This document shows, piece by piece, positions 1 to 8,300 of a stretch of DNA of 11,702 nt. A program made the translations under genes and the position numbers. Every line of letters starts with the position of its first letter. Position 1 is the stretch's first letter. The notes beneath the pieces were generated by a model that was not told the DNA's origin, made no database searches, and was given only the letters and a program-made list of their open reading frames with translations. Origin of the DNA: Desulfobacterales bacterium (GTDB lineage: Bacteria; Desulfobacterota; Desulfobacteria; Desulfobacterales; UBA5852); contig JASJBQ010000143.1 in the NCBI GenBank assembly GCA_030066455.1, forward strand, positions 1 to 11,702, read 5' to 3'.

Positions 1-777
1 CGTTTCGGCATCGCCGCACTGGTGATCGCCCTGTGGGCCCGGCTGACCGGGCGGACATTCCGCCTGCGTCCCGGACAGGCCCGGTACCTTTTCGTCTATT
101 CCGCCCTGTTCGCCGTGCAGCTTTCGCTTTTCTACGCCGGCCTCGAGCGGACCTATGCCTCCCGCGGCACGCTGCTGATCAACCTCCTGCCCTTCATCGT
201 CCTGGTCCTGGCCCATTTTTTCATCCCCGGCGACCGTGTCTCCGTGCGCAAACTGGCTGGGCTGCTTATGGGCTTCAGCGGCGTGGTGTGTGTGTTCGGC
301 AGCGATGCCGACCTCGCGGGCAGCGTGCGCACGGGCGACATCTTCGTCCTGATGGCGACCACGATCTGGGCCTGCAACGTCGTCTATCTCAAACGGGTCA
401 TTCATACCTTCGCGGCCTTTCATATCGTGTTCTACTCGATGCTCCTGAGTTGGCCCGTCTTCGGCCTGGAGGCTTTCGTTTTTGATGCCGCCGCGGTCAA
501 AACCCCCTCACTTCCCGCCGTTCTGGCGCTGCTCTATCAGGCCTTCGTCACCGCCGCCTTCGGTTTTATCGCCTGGAATCACCTGCTCAAGAAATTCGGC
601 GCGGTCAATCTGCACTCCTTCGTGTTCATCATGCCTCTGGTGGGGGTCTACGGCGCCCATCTGGCCCTGAACGAACCCGTTACGCCCCGCCTGCTGCTGG
701 CCCTGGCCCTGATCATGGGCGGGCTGCTGGTCATTCATTTCAAACCGCCGCGGCGGTTGGGACGGCCCACGCGCTAG
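1..777 (+). CDS. EamA-family (DMT superfamily) transporter, 5' partial
   Basis: This is an inner-membrane transporter of the drug/metabolite transporter superfamily; the substrate cannot be told from sequence. The frame is open from base 1, so the start lies outside the window and the first visible ATG-like codon at 22 is not the true start. About 258 residues are visible. They are strongly hydrophobic, with about eight helices: the remainder of a first EamA repeat, then a second repeat from about residue 110 (around GDIFVLMATTIWACN) to about 248. The second repeat ends with the typical conserved glutamate before the last helix (LNEPVT) and a short basic tail. A complete family member has about 290-310 residues and ten helices, so roughly 40-50 residues are missing upstream. 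A second EamA gene follows 158 bp later on the same strand. I am confident of the family and uncertain of the substrate. Confidence 0.88.
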   Translation, partial: RFGIAALVIALWARLTGRTFRLRPGQARYLFVYSALFAVQLSLFYAGLERTYASRGTLLINLLPFIVLVLAHFFIPGDRVSVRKLAGLLMGFSGVVCVFGSDADLAGSVRTGDIFVLMATTIWACNVVYLKRVIHTFAAFHIVFYSMLLSWPVFGLEAFVFDAAAVKTPSLPAVLALLYQAFVTAAFGFIAWNHLLKKFGAVNLHSFVFIMPLVGVYGAHLALNEPVTPRLLLALALIMGGLLVIHFKPPRRLGRPTR

Positions 778-935
778 GGCCGCCTAAAAGTCATCGGCCG
801 GGCGACGGTCAACGGCACGGCTGGCCCTGGCGGGCGGGCATCAGCCGTGACCGGTTCTGTGTTGACTCCGGCGAAAGGGGCATGTAAGTACCGCCAATTC
901 ATATGAATCTTAAGCCCTGAAAGCGACCCGGTCTG

Positions 936-1838
936 ATGAACACCCGCACCGCCCGCGCCGACGCCCTGCTCCTGCTGACCGCCACCATCTGGGGATTCGC
1001 CTTCGTGGCCCAGCGCGTGGGCATGGACTATGTCGGCCCCTTCACATTCAACGGGGTGCGCTTTGCCCTGGGCAGCCTCTCGCTGGTGCCGCTGCTTTTC
1101 CTGCTCGACCGCCGGCCCTCCGAGGCCCGCCGCCTCCTGGCGCCGGTCGGACGCAAAGCCCTGTTGGGCGGGGGCGGCCTCGCCGGTCTGTTCCTGTTCG
1201 CGGGAGCTTCTCTCCAGCAGGTCGGTCTGGTCTACACCACGGCCGGCAACGCCGGCTTCATCACCGGCCTTTATGTCGTGATCGTGCCCATCATGGGCCT
1301 GGCCCTGCGTCAACGCACCAACACCGGCACCTGGTTGGGGGCCTTTCTGGCGGCCGCCGGTTTGTATTTTCTGTGCATCACCGCAGAATTCACGATCGCC
1401 TGGGGGGATCTCCTGGAATTGATCGGGGCTGTTTTCTGGGCGGCCCATGTGCTGATCATCGGCTGGCTCTCCCCCCGCATGGATGCCCTCAAACTGGCCA
1501 TCACCCAGTTTGCCGCCTGTTCACTGTTGAGCCTGGCAACGGCCCTGGCGCTCGAAACCATCGCCTGGGACGGGCTGCGGCAGGCCGCCGTTCCGATTCT
1601 ATATGGCGGTTTGTGTTCGGTCGGCGTGGCCTACACCCTGCAAGTGGTGGCCCAGAGGGACGCCCCACCGGCGCATGCCGCTATTTTTCTGAGCATGGAA
1701 GCGGTTTTCGCCGCGTTTGGCGGCTGGCTGCTGCTGAGCGAGGTGCTGACCCCGAGGGCTTTTTGGGGCTGCGGGCTCATGCTGGCGGGGATGCTGCTTT
1801 CCCAGCTGTGGCCCTCCCCTCAGCGCCAAAGGCGGTGA
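936..1838 (+). CDS. EamA-family (DMT superfamily) transporter
   Basis: This is a complete 300-residue inner-membrane transporter with two EamA repeats, at about residues 8-147 and 157-290, giving the usual ten helices. The first helix carries ATIWGFAFVAQRVGM, followed by GPFTFNGVRFALG, a pattern common in this family. The second repeat has the conserved glutamate (E269, in LLSEVLTPRAF) before the final helix. The length matches the family norm. The ATG at 936 sits directly before the first helix. The ribosome binding site is weak (a GAAAG-like stretch about 13 nt upstream), so the start is chosen mainly on protein layout. The protein clearly differs from the neighbouring EamA proteins, so this is not a recent duplicate. 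The gene converges on the dihydrouridine synthase gene with a 40-bp gap. The family usually exports amino acids, metabolites or drugs; no specific substrate can be assigned. Confidence 0.92.
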   Translation: MNTRTARADALLLLTATIWGFAFVAQRVGMDYVGPFTFNGVRFALGSLSLVPLLFLLDRRPSEARRLLAPVGRKALLGGGGLAGLFLFAGASLQQVGLVYTTAGNAGFITGLYVVIVPIMGLALRQRTNTGTWLGAFLAAAGLYFLCITAEFTIAWGDLLELIGAVFWAAHVLIIGWLSPRMDALKLAITQFAACSLLSLATALALETIAWDGLRQAAVPILYGGLCSVGVAYTLQVVAQRDAPPAHAAIFLSMEAVFAAFGGWLLLSEVLTPRAFWGCGLMLAGMLLSQLWPSPQRQRR

Positions 1839-1878
1839 TGGGTCTGCGGATAAACGGGGCGCTGGAGGGTTGCGGCGG

Positions 1879-2865
1879 TCAGCCGATCCAGTCATGGCCG
1901 CTGCTGAAAAAAGCGTGCACCGCCTCCTGGTACTGGGCCAGCGTGCGTGACCGGTGGATGCGTTTGCGGGCCTTGGCGCCGCCTTGAAACCCGTTCGCGA
2001 AATAGTTCCAGAAGCCTTTCATTCGGCTGACCAAATGCCCGGGGCCGTAGAGACGCCGGCCGTAGCGCTCGAGCAGGTCGTCATGAAAGCGGCGGAAGCG
2101 GACGGTGTTGTCTTCCCGGTCATTATGCCCCCTTTTAATGCTGCCCGGCAGGAAGGGATTGGCCAGCACGCCGCGGCCGATCATCCATCCGGACACCCCC
2201 GGGAAACGGGTCGCCAGCCGACGGAAATCGGACAGGCAGGTGATGTCGCCGTTGTAGACCACGGGGGAGGCGAGCGCACGTAGACAGGTTGCAAACGCCG
2301 CTTCGTCGGGCCGGCCGGTGTACATCTGGACGCCCGTCCGGGGGTGAATGATGATTTCCTGAAGTGGATAGCGATTGAAGACCGGAATCAGTTGTTGAAT
2401 TTCATCGGGGTGATGGCGGCCCAGACGGGTTTTGATCGACATCCGTCCGGCCAGGCGGTGAATGACGGCGTCCAGAAAAGCCGCGACCCGATCCGGAAAG
2501 GGCAGCATGCCCGAACCGCGGCCCTTGTTGGCCACCTGGGGAAAAGGGCAGCCGAGGTTCAGGTTGACGCAAGTATAGCCCATGTCGAAGAGATGGTTGG
2601 CCAGGCGGCTAAAATCGTCCGGATTTTTGCTCAGGATCTGGGGGATGACCGCCATGTCGCGATTGTTGGCGGGCAGCAGGTCCCGAACATGGGCCGTTTT
2701 GATCCGCCGCCCCCCGTGCGTGGTGATGAATGGCGCGATGGCCAGATCGATGCCTTCGAAATGACGGGCAAATGCGGTGCGAAACGCGGCGTCCGTAAAT
2801 CCCCGGAGCGGCGCCAGCCACAAACGGGGAAAATCGCAGGGGGAGGTCGGTGAAAGCGAGCACAT
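1879..2865 (-). CDS. tRNA-dihydrouridine synthase (Dus family)
   Basis: This is an FMN-dependent enzyme that uses NADPH to reduce specific uridines in the tRNA D-loop to dihydrouridine in the cytoplasm. The 328 residues form a TIM barrel with the family's landmarks. These are the N-terminal LAPLRGFTD (about 17-25), LNLGCPFPQV with the catalytic cysteine at C106, the phosphate/flavin-binding IKTRLG (K145), the IHPRTG signature (H174, R176), NGDI (205-208) and the flavin phosphate loop IGRGVLANP (229-237). A small helical C-terminal domain follows. The length is typical (about 310-350). I cannot separate the DusA, DusB and DusC subfamilies safely, so I give no symbol. No clear Shine-Dalgarno precedes the ATG at 2865, and the only early alternative is a TTG at residue 15. 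The first five codons overlap the start of the divergent EamA gene. Confidence 0.93.
   Translation of the reverse strand: MCSLSPTSPCDFPRLWLAPLRGFTDAAFRTAFARHFEGIDLAIAPFITTHGGRRIKTAHVRDLLPANNRDMAVIPQILSKNPDDFSRLANHLFDMGYTCVNLNLGCPFPQVANKGRGSGMLPFPDRVAAFLDAVIHRLAGRMSIKTRLGRHHPDEIQQLIPVFNRYPLQEIIIHPRTGVQMYTGRPDEAAFATCLRALASPVVYNGDITCLSDFRRLATRFPGVSGWMIGRGVLANPFLPGSIKRGHNDREDNTVRFRRFHDDLLERYGRRLYGPGHLVSRMKGFWNYFANGFQGGAKARKRIHRSRTLAQYQEAVHAFFSSGHDWIG
2839..2852 (+). promoter_or_regulatory. Ribosome binding site and GTG start of third EamA gene
   Basis: A GGGGGAGG run at 2839-2846 lies just upstream of a GTG at 2850. It decides the start, because the next in-frame candidate, an ATG at 2901, would delete half of the first membrane helix. 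The spacing of 3 nt is shorter than usual. This site lies inside the 5' coding end of the opposite-strand dihydrouridine synthase gene. Confidence 0.55.
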
Positions 2866-3755
2866 CGATAATATGGGCTTATCTGGGGCTGGTGGTCGCC
2901 ATGATTCTGTGGGCCAGTTCCTTTGTGGCCCTGAAACTGGCCTTCCGCGGGTACGATCCCATGGTGGTCATCTTCGGCCGGATGCTGGTGGCCAGCTTCT
3001 GTTTCCTGCCATTTGTGCCCCGTTTCCGGGCCGGGAATCCATTTCGCCGCCGGGATCTGCCGACGCTGCTTTTCATGGCCCTCTGCGAACCCTGCCTCTA
3101 CTTTCTATTCGAGGCCCGGGCCCTCGAACTGACCACCGCCTCGCAGGCGGGTATGATCACCGCCCTGCTGCCGCTGATGGTGGCGGTATGCGCCCGTTTT
3201 GTGTTGAAGGAAACCCTGACCGGCGGCATGCTGACCGGTTTCGCCATGGCCATCACCGGGGCGATCTGGCTCAGCCTGGCCGGGGAAGCCTCGGCCAGCG
3301 CCCCCCGGCCCCTCCTGGGGAACTTTCTGGAATTCTTGGCCATGGTCTGCGCCACCGGCTACATTATCAGCCTCAAGCGCCTCACCCGCCGCTATACGCC
3401 TTTTTTTCTGACGGCCATCCAGGCTTTCGTTGGGGCGGTCTTCTTTTTGCCCTTCCTGGGGCTGCCCTCGACCGCCCTGCCCTCTCAATGGGTGTGGGGG
3501 CCAACCCTGGCCATCTTGTATCTGGGGGCGGTCATCACTCTCGGGGCCTATGGCCTCTACAACTACGGGGTGAGCCGCATCCCGGCCAGCCAGGCGTCGA
3601 TTTTCGTCAACCTGATCCCCGTCTTTACAGTGTTCCTGGGATGGCTCATTCTCGACGAACGCTTTACCGGCGCCCAGTATCTGGCCTCCGCCCTGGTGTT
3701 TGTCGGTATCTACATCAGCCAACGCCGATCAGCGACGGCCGGACCGGCGGCCTGA
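2850..3755 (+). CDS. EamA-family (DMT superfamily) transporter
   Basis: This is a complete 301-residue inner-membrane transporter with two EamA repeats, at about residues 10-143 and 155-291, and ten predicted helices. Helix one contains MILWASSFVALKLA. The first repeat ends after LKETLT (E121) and the second after LILDERFTG (E270), the conserved acidic positions before the last helix of each repeat. PASQASIFVNLIPVF is a common motif in family members of the 'YdcZ/RhaT-like EamA' style, but it does not define a substrate. The GTG start at 2850 is supported by an upstream purine-rich ribosome binding site. Its promoter must lie inside the divergent dus gene. The gene converges with the LysM protein gene across a 33-bp gap. 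It is the third EamA gene in 3.8 kb and clearly differs in sequence from the other two. Confidence 0.92.
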   Translation: MKASTSIIWAYLGLVVAMILWASSFVALKLAFRGYDPMVVIFGRMLVASFCFLPFVPRFRAGNPFRRRDLPTLLFMALCEPCLYFLFEARALELTTASQAGMITALLPLMVAVCARFVLKETLTGGMLTGFAMAITGAIWLSLAGEASASAPRPLLGNFLEFLAMVCATGYIISLKRLTRRYTPFFLTAIQAFVGAVFFLPFLGLPSTALPSQWVWGPTLAILYLGAVITLGAYGLYNYGVSRIPASQASIFVNLIPVFTVFLGWLILDERFTGAQYLASALVFVGIYISQRRSATAGPAA

Positions 3756-3788
3756 TGCCGCCGGCCACCCGCCAGAAGGGTGCCTCGA

Positions 3789-4391
3789 TCAAGGCTTGCC
3801 GGTCACCTTGAGCTTCTGCCCCGGATAGATCTTGAAATCCTTGCCGATGCCGTTGAGTTTGCGCACATCATCGACACGCATGCCGTACTTGCGGCTGATC
3901 TGGTAGAGGGTTTCCCCTTTCTGCACCGTGTGCAGACCGGTTTTAGGGGGCGGGGGCGCCTTCACGGGCTTGGCCTGGGGTTGGGGTGGCGCCGGCGGCG
4001 GCCTTTTCTCCAACTGGGTAAGCGCCGCCTGCATCTGGTTCAGGCGCCCTTCCAGCTTGCGCTCCAGCGCGTCGAAACGCCGTCCGAAATCCTGATCGGC
4101 CTTTTGCAGGGAGGCCAGATCACCGCCGGCCGTGCTCTGGACGATATTGCCGAGGCGGAATTCCATGTCGTCGAGACGTTTTTCGATGAGTTCGATGCGG
4201 CTGTCGAATTCCTGGCGGCCCGCGCCGCTGCCCAGCATGACGAAGGCCAGCACCAGGATGAGAAGCCCCAATCCCGCCGCCACGTAAAAGTAGACGGCTT
4301 TGCGGCTCCCTTTGCGGTCATCCAGCGCCGTGTAGGCATCATACTGGCTGAGTTCCTCTTCCTCGTGATCGGACTCGAATCGCATGCCCAT
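3789..4391 (-). CDS. Membrane-anchored coiled-coil protein with C-terminal LysM domain
   Basis: This is a 200-residue single-pass envelope protein. It has an acidic cytoplasmic N-terminus (residues 1-30), one hydrophobic helix (about 32-53, rich in Val, Leu and Ala), a charged heptad-like coiled coil (about 58-130), a Pro/Ala/Lys linker (130-150) and a LysM domain (about 153-197). The LysM domain shows HTVQKGETLYQISRKYG, a central VDDVRKLNG and a terminal IYPGQKLKV. LysM binds N-acetylglucosamine chains of peptidoglycan, so the protein probably links the inner membrane to the wall. That role is inferred. The ATG at 4391 has an AAGGAG site 7 nt upstream; a second ATG two codons later is also possible. 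The gene lies 84 bp downstream of the TetR gene on the same strand and could be its operon partner. No enzymatic domain is visible, so it may be a scaffold or a recruiting factor. Confidence 0.88.
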   Translation of the reverse strand: MGMRFESDHEEEELSQYDAYTALDDRKGSRKAVYFYVAAGLGLLILVLAFVMLGSGAGRQEFDSRIELIEKRLDDMEFRLGNIVQSTAGGDLASLQKADQDFGRRFDALERKLEGRLNQMQAALTQLEKRPPPAPPQPQAKPVKAPPPPKTGLHTVQKGETLYQISRKYGMRVDDVRKLNGIGKDFKIYPGQKLKVTGKP

Positions 4392-4475
4392 AGGGTTTCT
4401 CCTTGGTTTCGCAATCGGTTTGGCAGCAAGGCCGGCCCCAGAGTGGAAAACCGCCTCTTACGGGATTTCCGGGCG

Positions 4476-5120
4476 TCAGTCGTCGCCTTGGCGCTTGCGC
4501 AGGCCGCGGCCGAACAATTCAAAGGCTGTGGTCAACGTGTTTGAAAAATCGTAGCGTTCGGCGTTAATCATCTTCTTGCTCTCCTCCCACAGGACGATGC
4601 CCGAGAAAAGCGCCCAGAGAATGTCGGCCAGGGCCATGGGGTGACGATCGATCACCAGCTCTTTTTCAATGCCCGCCGCAAACATGCCGGCCATGGCCTG
4701 GAGCGCGCTTCGCGAGAGCGTATTGATCTCGTGCATCAATTCGGGGGAAAGCGATTTGAGGGTATCGCTGGACTGCAGATGAAACATATTGTTCAGGATC
4801 AGAGGATCGTAATCATAGACCTCATGAATGGCCGCCAGCAGCGCTTTCTGTTTGGCCTCGTAATCAAGGGAGGCATCACCGACCACGTGGTCGACCTTGA
4901 CGTTGATGAAACGCAAAACCCGAAGGCACAACGAGGCGTAGAGCTCGTCCTTGCTCTTGAAGTACAGGTAAATGGTACCGGGGCTCAGCTCGGCCTCGCG
5001 GGCGATGTCCTCCATCGTGCTCTTTTCATAGCCGCGCTGGGTGAATACCCGTTTGGCCGCGACCATGATCTGCTGACGCCGCATCTCGCGTTCGCGCGCT
5101 TTGCGTTCCTTGATCCCCAC
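4476..5120 (-). CDS. TetR/AcrR-family transcriptional regulator
   Basis: This is a 214-residue ligand-responsive DNA-binding protein, normally a dimeric repressor. The N-terminal domain has the classic TetR pattern: a basic lead-in, IMVAAKRVFTQRGYEKST (about 18-35), and a helix-turn-helix at about 35-54 ending in SPGTIYLYFKSKDELY. The all-helical ligand domain runs from about 65 to 205 and is too variable to name an effector. I chose the GTG at 5120 because AGGAGG (5128-5133) sits exactly 7 nt upstream. The frame stays open to an ATG at 5252, but the extra 44 residues are low-complexity, Gly/Arg-rich and unlike the family. The gene lies between the AsmA-like gene upstream and the LysM gene downstream, all on the same strand. 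It could regulate itself and the LysM gene, because a direct repeat occupies its leader. Confidence 0.93.
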   Translation of the reverse strand: MGIKERKAREREMRRQQIMVAAKRVFTQRGYEKSTMEDIAREAELSPGTIYLYFKSKDELYASLCLRVLRFINVKVDHVVGDASLDYEAKQKALLAAIHEVYDYDPLILNNMFHLQSSDTLKSLSPELMHEINTLSRSALQAMAGMFAAGIEKELVIDRHPMALADILWALFSGIVLWEESKKMINAERYDFSNTLTTAFELFGRGLRKRQGDD

Positions 5121-5127
5121 GGATAAG

Positions 5128-5133
5128 CCTCCT
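5128..5133 (-). promoter_or_regulatory. Strong ribosome binding site of TetR gene
   Basis: A perfect AGGAGG on the - strand ends 7 nt before the GTG at 5120. It settles the start of the TetR gene against the longer open frame that begins at 5252. Confidence 0.8.
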
Positions 5134-5171
5134 GCTGATTGGCGGGCGCCGAATCGCCCGGCGGCGGAATC

Positions 5172-5250
5172 AACCCCTTGACCGCCTGGTTTACGGTCGG
5201 TGGCGCTATCGACGAACGGGGTTATATGATCACAAAAACCCCTTGACTGC
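5172..5250. repeat. 14-bp direct repeat pair in TetR leader, candidate operator
   Basis: The sequence AACCCCTTGACYGC (+ strand) occurs at 5172-5185 and again at 5237-5250. It matches at 13 of 14 positions, with 65 bp between starts. The copies lie in the 189-bp space upstream of the TetR gene. They flank a possible -10 box on the - strand (5221-5226), so one copy covers the -35 region and the other falls about 30-42 bp into the leader. A separate short inverted repeat, GACCG-N9-CGGTC, occupies 5180-5198 and overlaps the first copy. This placement suits repressor or activator binding. TetR operators are usually palindromic, so which protein binds here is open. Confidence 0.5.
5221..5226 (-). 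promoter_or_regulatory. Possible -10 box for TetR gene
   Basis: The - strand reads TATAAC here, five of six matches to the sigma-70 -10 consensus. It would give a transcript start near 5214 and a leader of about 95 nt. The matching -35 region (about 5244-5249, CAGTCA) is poor, which would be consistent with a regulated promoter or with chance. Confidence 0.3.
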
Positions 5251-5293
5251 AATCCGGAATAGCGGCCCGCAACCAGGCGGCCATCCGTGATTT

Positions 5294-5317
5294 CGCCCTG
5301 TGAAAGCCTTCAGGGCG
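5294..5317 (-). other. Hairpin overlapping the stop of the AsmA-like gene
   Basis: CGCCCTG (5294-5300) and CAGGGCG (5311-5317) form a perfect 7-bp stem with a 10-nt loop, spanning the TGA stop at 5310-5312. There is no T-run after it on the - strand, so intrinsic termination is doubtful. It may only stabilise or attenuate the transcript between the AsmA-like and TetR genes. Confidence 0.35.
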
Positions 5318-8300
5318 GTGGGTCCTCTTGGTCTTCGTCCTCAAGGAGCGGTTCGACCAACTTGATGGGCAATTGAATCGTATTTTTGAGCAGATTCAAG
5401 AGGCTGCTGCCGACAGCCGAGGGCGCCAGCGGCGTAATCCGGGGCGCCTCCAGCGTGCCCGAGACTTTGACCGGTATGGAAATCAGGGTGCCCTCCAGCC
5501 AGGTGCTGATAATCGGAGTAAACTTCACGATCGCGTCGACGGTTTTCAGCGGCGCCACCAGAACGAGCAGGTTGAGTTCATCGGCTTCTAAATCGATGCT
5601 CCCCTCGGCCGCGATTTCAGCCGAAGCGCCGTCGATAAGCGCTTTGTCAAAGCGCAGGCGCTCGTTTTCGAGCCGGGCCTCGATCGCCATCTTGCGGTAG
5701 GCCAGACCTTCGCCCAGCAAATCCGATTTTTTCCCGCGCACGAGTTCGGTCAGGTTGATGGTCGCCAGAATTCTCCCCAGCAGATCGAACCTGTAAATCC
5801 GGCCGTCCTCGGCATCGAATTTGAACTCGCCCTCGAGCGCACGGCCGAGCGCCTCAAGCGAAGGGGCCTCACCCGCAAGCTGACCCTCGAAGTCGAAGCG
5901 CCCGTCAACCAGATCGGACTTGCCCAGCAGACAGGACATGGCCGGGTTCAAAGCCTTCTTCTGGGCGGCGTGGTTGAGATCCACGGCGATACGCTCCTTC
6001 TCCAACAACACCGTTCCGGTGGTCTGGATACCGCAGAGCCCCGCTTCTTCGAGTTCAATCTGCCATCGGCCGGGGGTCATCATGAAAGTCGTTTTCATCG
6101 GGACCCAGCGCTGCTCCCCCCACTTGAGGGCGGACATCCGGGACTGGATTTTACCATCGACCGGCAATGACAGCAGCCGCTCGATTCGCTCCCGCCCGTC
6201 TTGGGTTTCTTCCGCCGGGGGCACATCAAAAAAAGCCCCTTCGTGCTTGAGATCGACATGATAACGTTTCGATGCCAACCGGATGGTGCCTTCCAACGTG
6301 TGCCAGTTGTCGTCAACCAGAAAAGCTGCGGGCCTGATTTCCAGGCGGTTATCTTTGGCGGTCAGCTGCAATTGGCTGACATGGACCTTCCGCTCGATCT
6401 TCAGCGGGAGCCGGATATTGGCCGCCGTCAATTGTCCCTTCGCCGTCGATCGTTCGGGACGTTCCAAGTCGATGTTCGCCTGGAAATCACCTCTCACGCG
6501 TCCGCTGGGGAAGGGATTGCGCAACAAGAGGCGATCCAGGGTTTTGCCCGTCAGGGTCCCCGCAAACGTCAACTCCAGCCGGCCGGCGCGCCGGTGCTGG
6601 GAAATCATCGCCTGCGTATCGTCGTCGGCAATGCGGAGCCGGTGCTCTCTAAAAACCTGCGGCTGCCAAGCGCTCGACAAGGTAACGCCGACGTCTTGAC
6701 TGGTGGTAAACGCGGCGTGGCTGACAAAGGGTTTACCCACGGACCAGTTGAGTTTGGCCTCGGAGATCGCCAGCGGTGCTTGGGTAAGGAAAAAATCCGC
6801 GTCCGTTTCAAAAAGATCGTTGACCCATTTATCCGCCCGGCCGCCCATTTGCCCCTTGAACTCGAGCTCGACAGACTGCAGTCGGCCGGCGGCAAAGGTG
6901 GTGTGTGCGCGTCCTTCCAGGTCTGCGTCCAGGATCTTAAAGGCCGCGTTTTCAGCCGTCAGCGAACCCTCGTCCGCCAGGATATCGAGGCCGTTGAAAT
7001 CGAGAGGTGCCGGCAGGTGACCGCCATCCACGGTGAGATGGTCGATGCGCCCCTGGACGGCGTAGGCCCAGCGGGAGGGAACGAAAAAAGGTCCCTGCAG
7101 GCTCAAACGGTCAATGTCCGCCCGGGTGCCCGCAAAGCGATAGGCCTGCGCTTTGGCGCTCAAAGCTTCGAAAGACATCAACCAGGGAAGCACCGCCCCC
7201 AGATCGACGCTCGAGCGTGCCGATTCGACATGCAGCCAGAACTCACCGCCGAAATCGACGCGGGCCTTTAAGTCCTCGAAAGAGCTGGGGCCGATGCTTC
7301 CGGCCATCTGGTCCAGTGAAATCCGGTCATTGGTATAGAGCACAAGACCATTGTCGACTTTGATCTCCCACGGCAGGCGATCGTAGCGCCCGGCGATGCG
7401 ACACTCCACCACGTCGGCGGTGACCTCAAGCCCCTCTGCCTTGCGACTGTCCAGAATCAGGGTGCCGCGCGCCTCGCCACCGACCTTGGTCAAACGACCG
7501 AGTTCGTTTCGCAGCCCGGTATGATCGACCCATTGAAGCAATCGAGCGGGCAACTGACCCGCATCCTGCAGATGGGTGTCGATTTCGAGAAAGAAGGGTA
7601 GCCCTTCAGGCTTGAATTCCATCCAGAGCTTGCCGGAGCGTCCCGTCGCACTGACATCGCGGGCGGACAAACCTTCACCTCTCAGAATCCCGTCGGCAAT
7701 ATCGGCAATGCCGTTGACGTCGGTCAGCTTGAGATCGGCGGCGGGAATATAGAGCTCTCCGGACTGGACTTCCCCGGTGAGTTTCATGTTGCGGAACACT
7801 TTAAGGTCCCCGAGTGCCGGGCCTTCCGTGCGCCAGCTGATCCAGGGCACGCTGCCGGCACGCAGCACGTTGAAGATCTTGGTGGTTCTGGGGTGGTCGC
7901 CCACCATGGCCAGCGTCGCCCGGCGCGCCTCGGCGATGTCGATCCGGCTACCCACAAGATGAACCCGCAAGCCCGGAAAATCACCGCCCATCTGGAAGTG
8001 ACCGGTGAGGTTCAGCCTCGGCTGTTCAGCGTAGAGGCGGCCGAGGTCGAAACGAAAAGAGGCCTCATCGAAGGTGGCCGTGCCGTCGAGAAAGGCATTT
8101 TGAATTCTTACGGGCGTTTCCAGTCGTTGGACAAGCAAGTGGGGCAGCCGGAAGGAGATGTGGCTCTCAATCCTCGAACCGCCCTTGAGATCCACCGTTG
8201 CATGGCCGGATATATTACCCTCGAGTCGCGCCAGCGGAAGGCCGATCCCGACCGTGTCGGCCAAGCGCTTGGCATCCAGGCTGTTAAACCACATGGTCAA

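Noticed and set aside
862..890. TTGACT at 862-867 as a promoter for the second EamA gene
   Set aside because: At the correct spacing the -10 position reads TAAGTA, a poor match, so this is not supported.
774..1448. 224-codon open frame on the - strand opposite the second EamA gene
   Set aside because: The translation is Gly/Gln/His/Glu-rich, typical of the antisense of a membrane-protein gene, and has no recognisable motif. The EamA gene explains the region.
3105..3722. 205-codon open frame on the - strand opposite the third EamA gene
   Set aside because: The composition is an antisense shadow rich in Gly, Gln and Asp, with no ribosome binding site or domain.
5121..5252. 44-residue N-terminal extension of the TetR protein to an ATG at 5252
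   Set aside because: The internal GTG at 5120 has a perfect AGGAGG at 7 nt, and the extension is low-complexity and absent from the TetR pattern. It would also cover the putative leader and repeats.
6201..7271. Long open frame (356 codons) on the + strand opposite the AsmA-like gene
   Set aside because: It lies wholly inside a well-supported gene on the other strand, has an Arg/Gly/Gln-rich irregular translation without domains, and is explained by GC-rich third positions.
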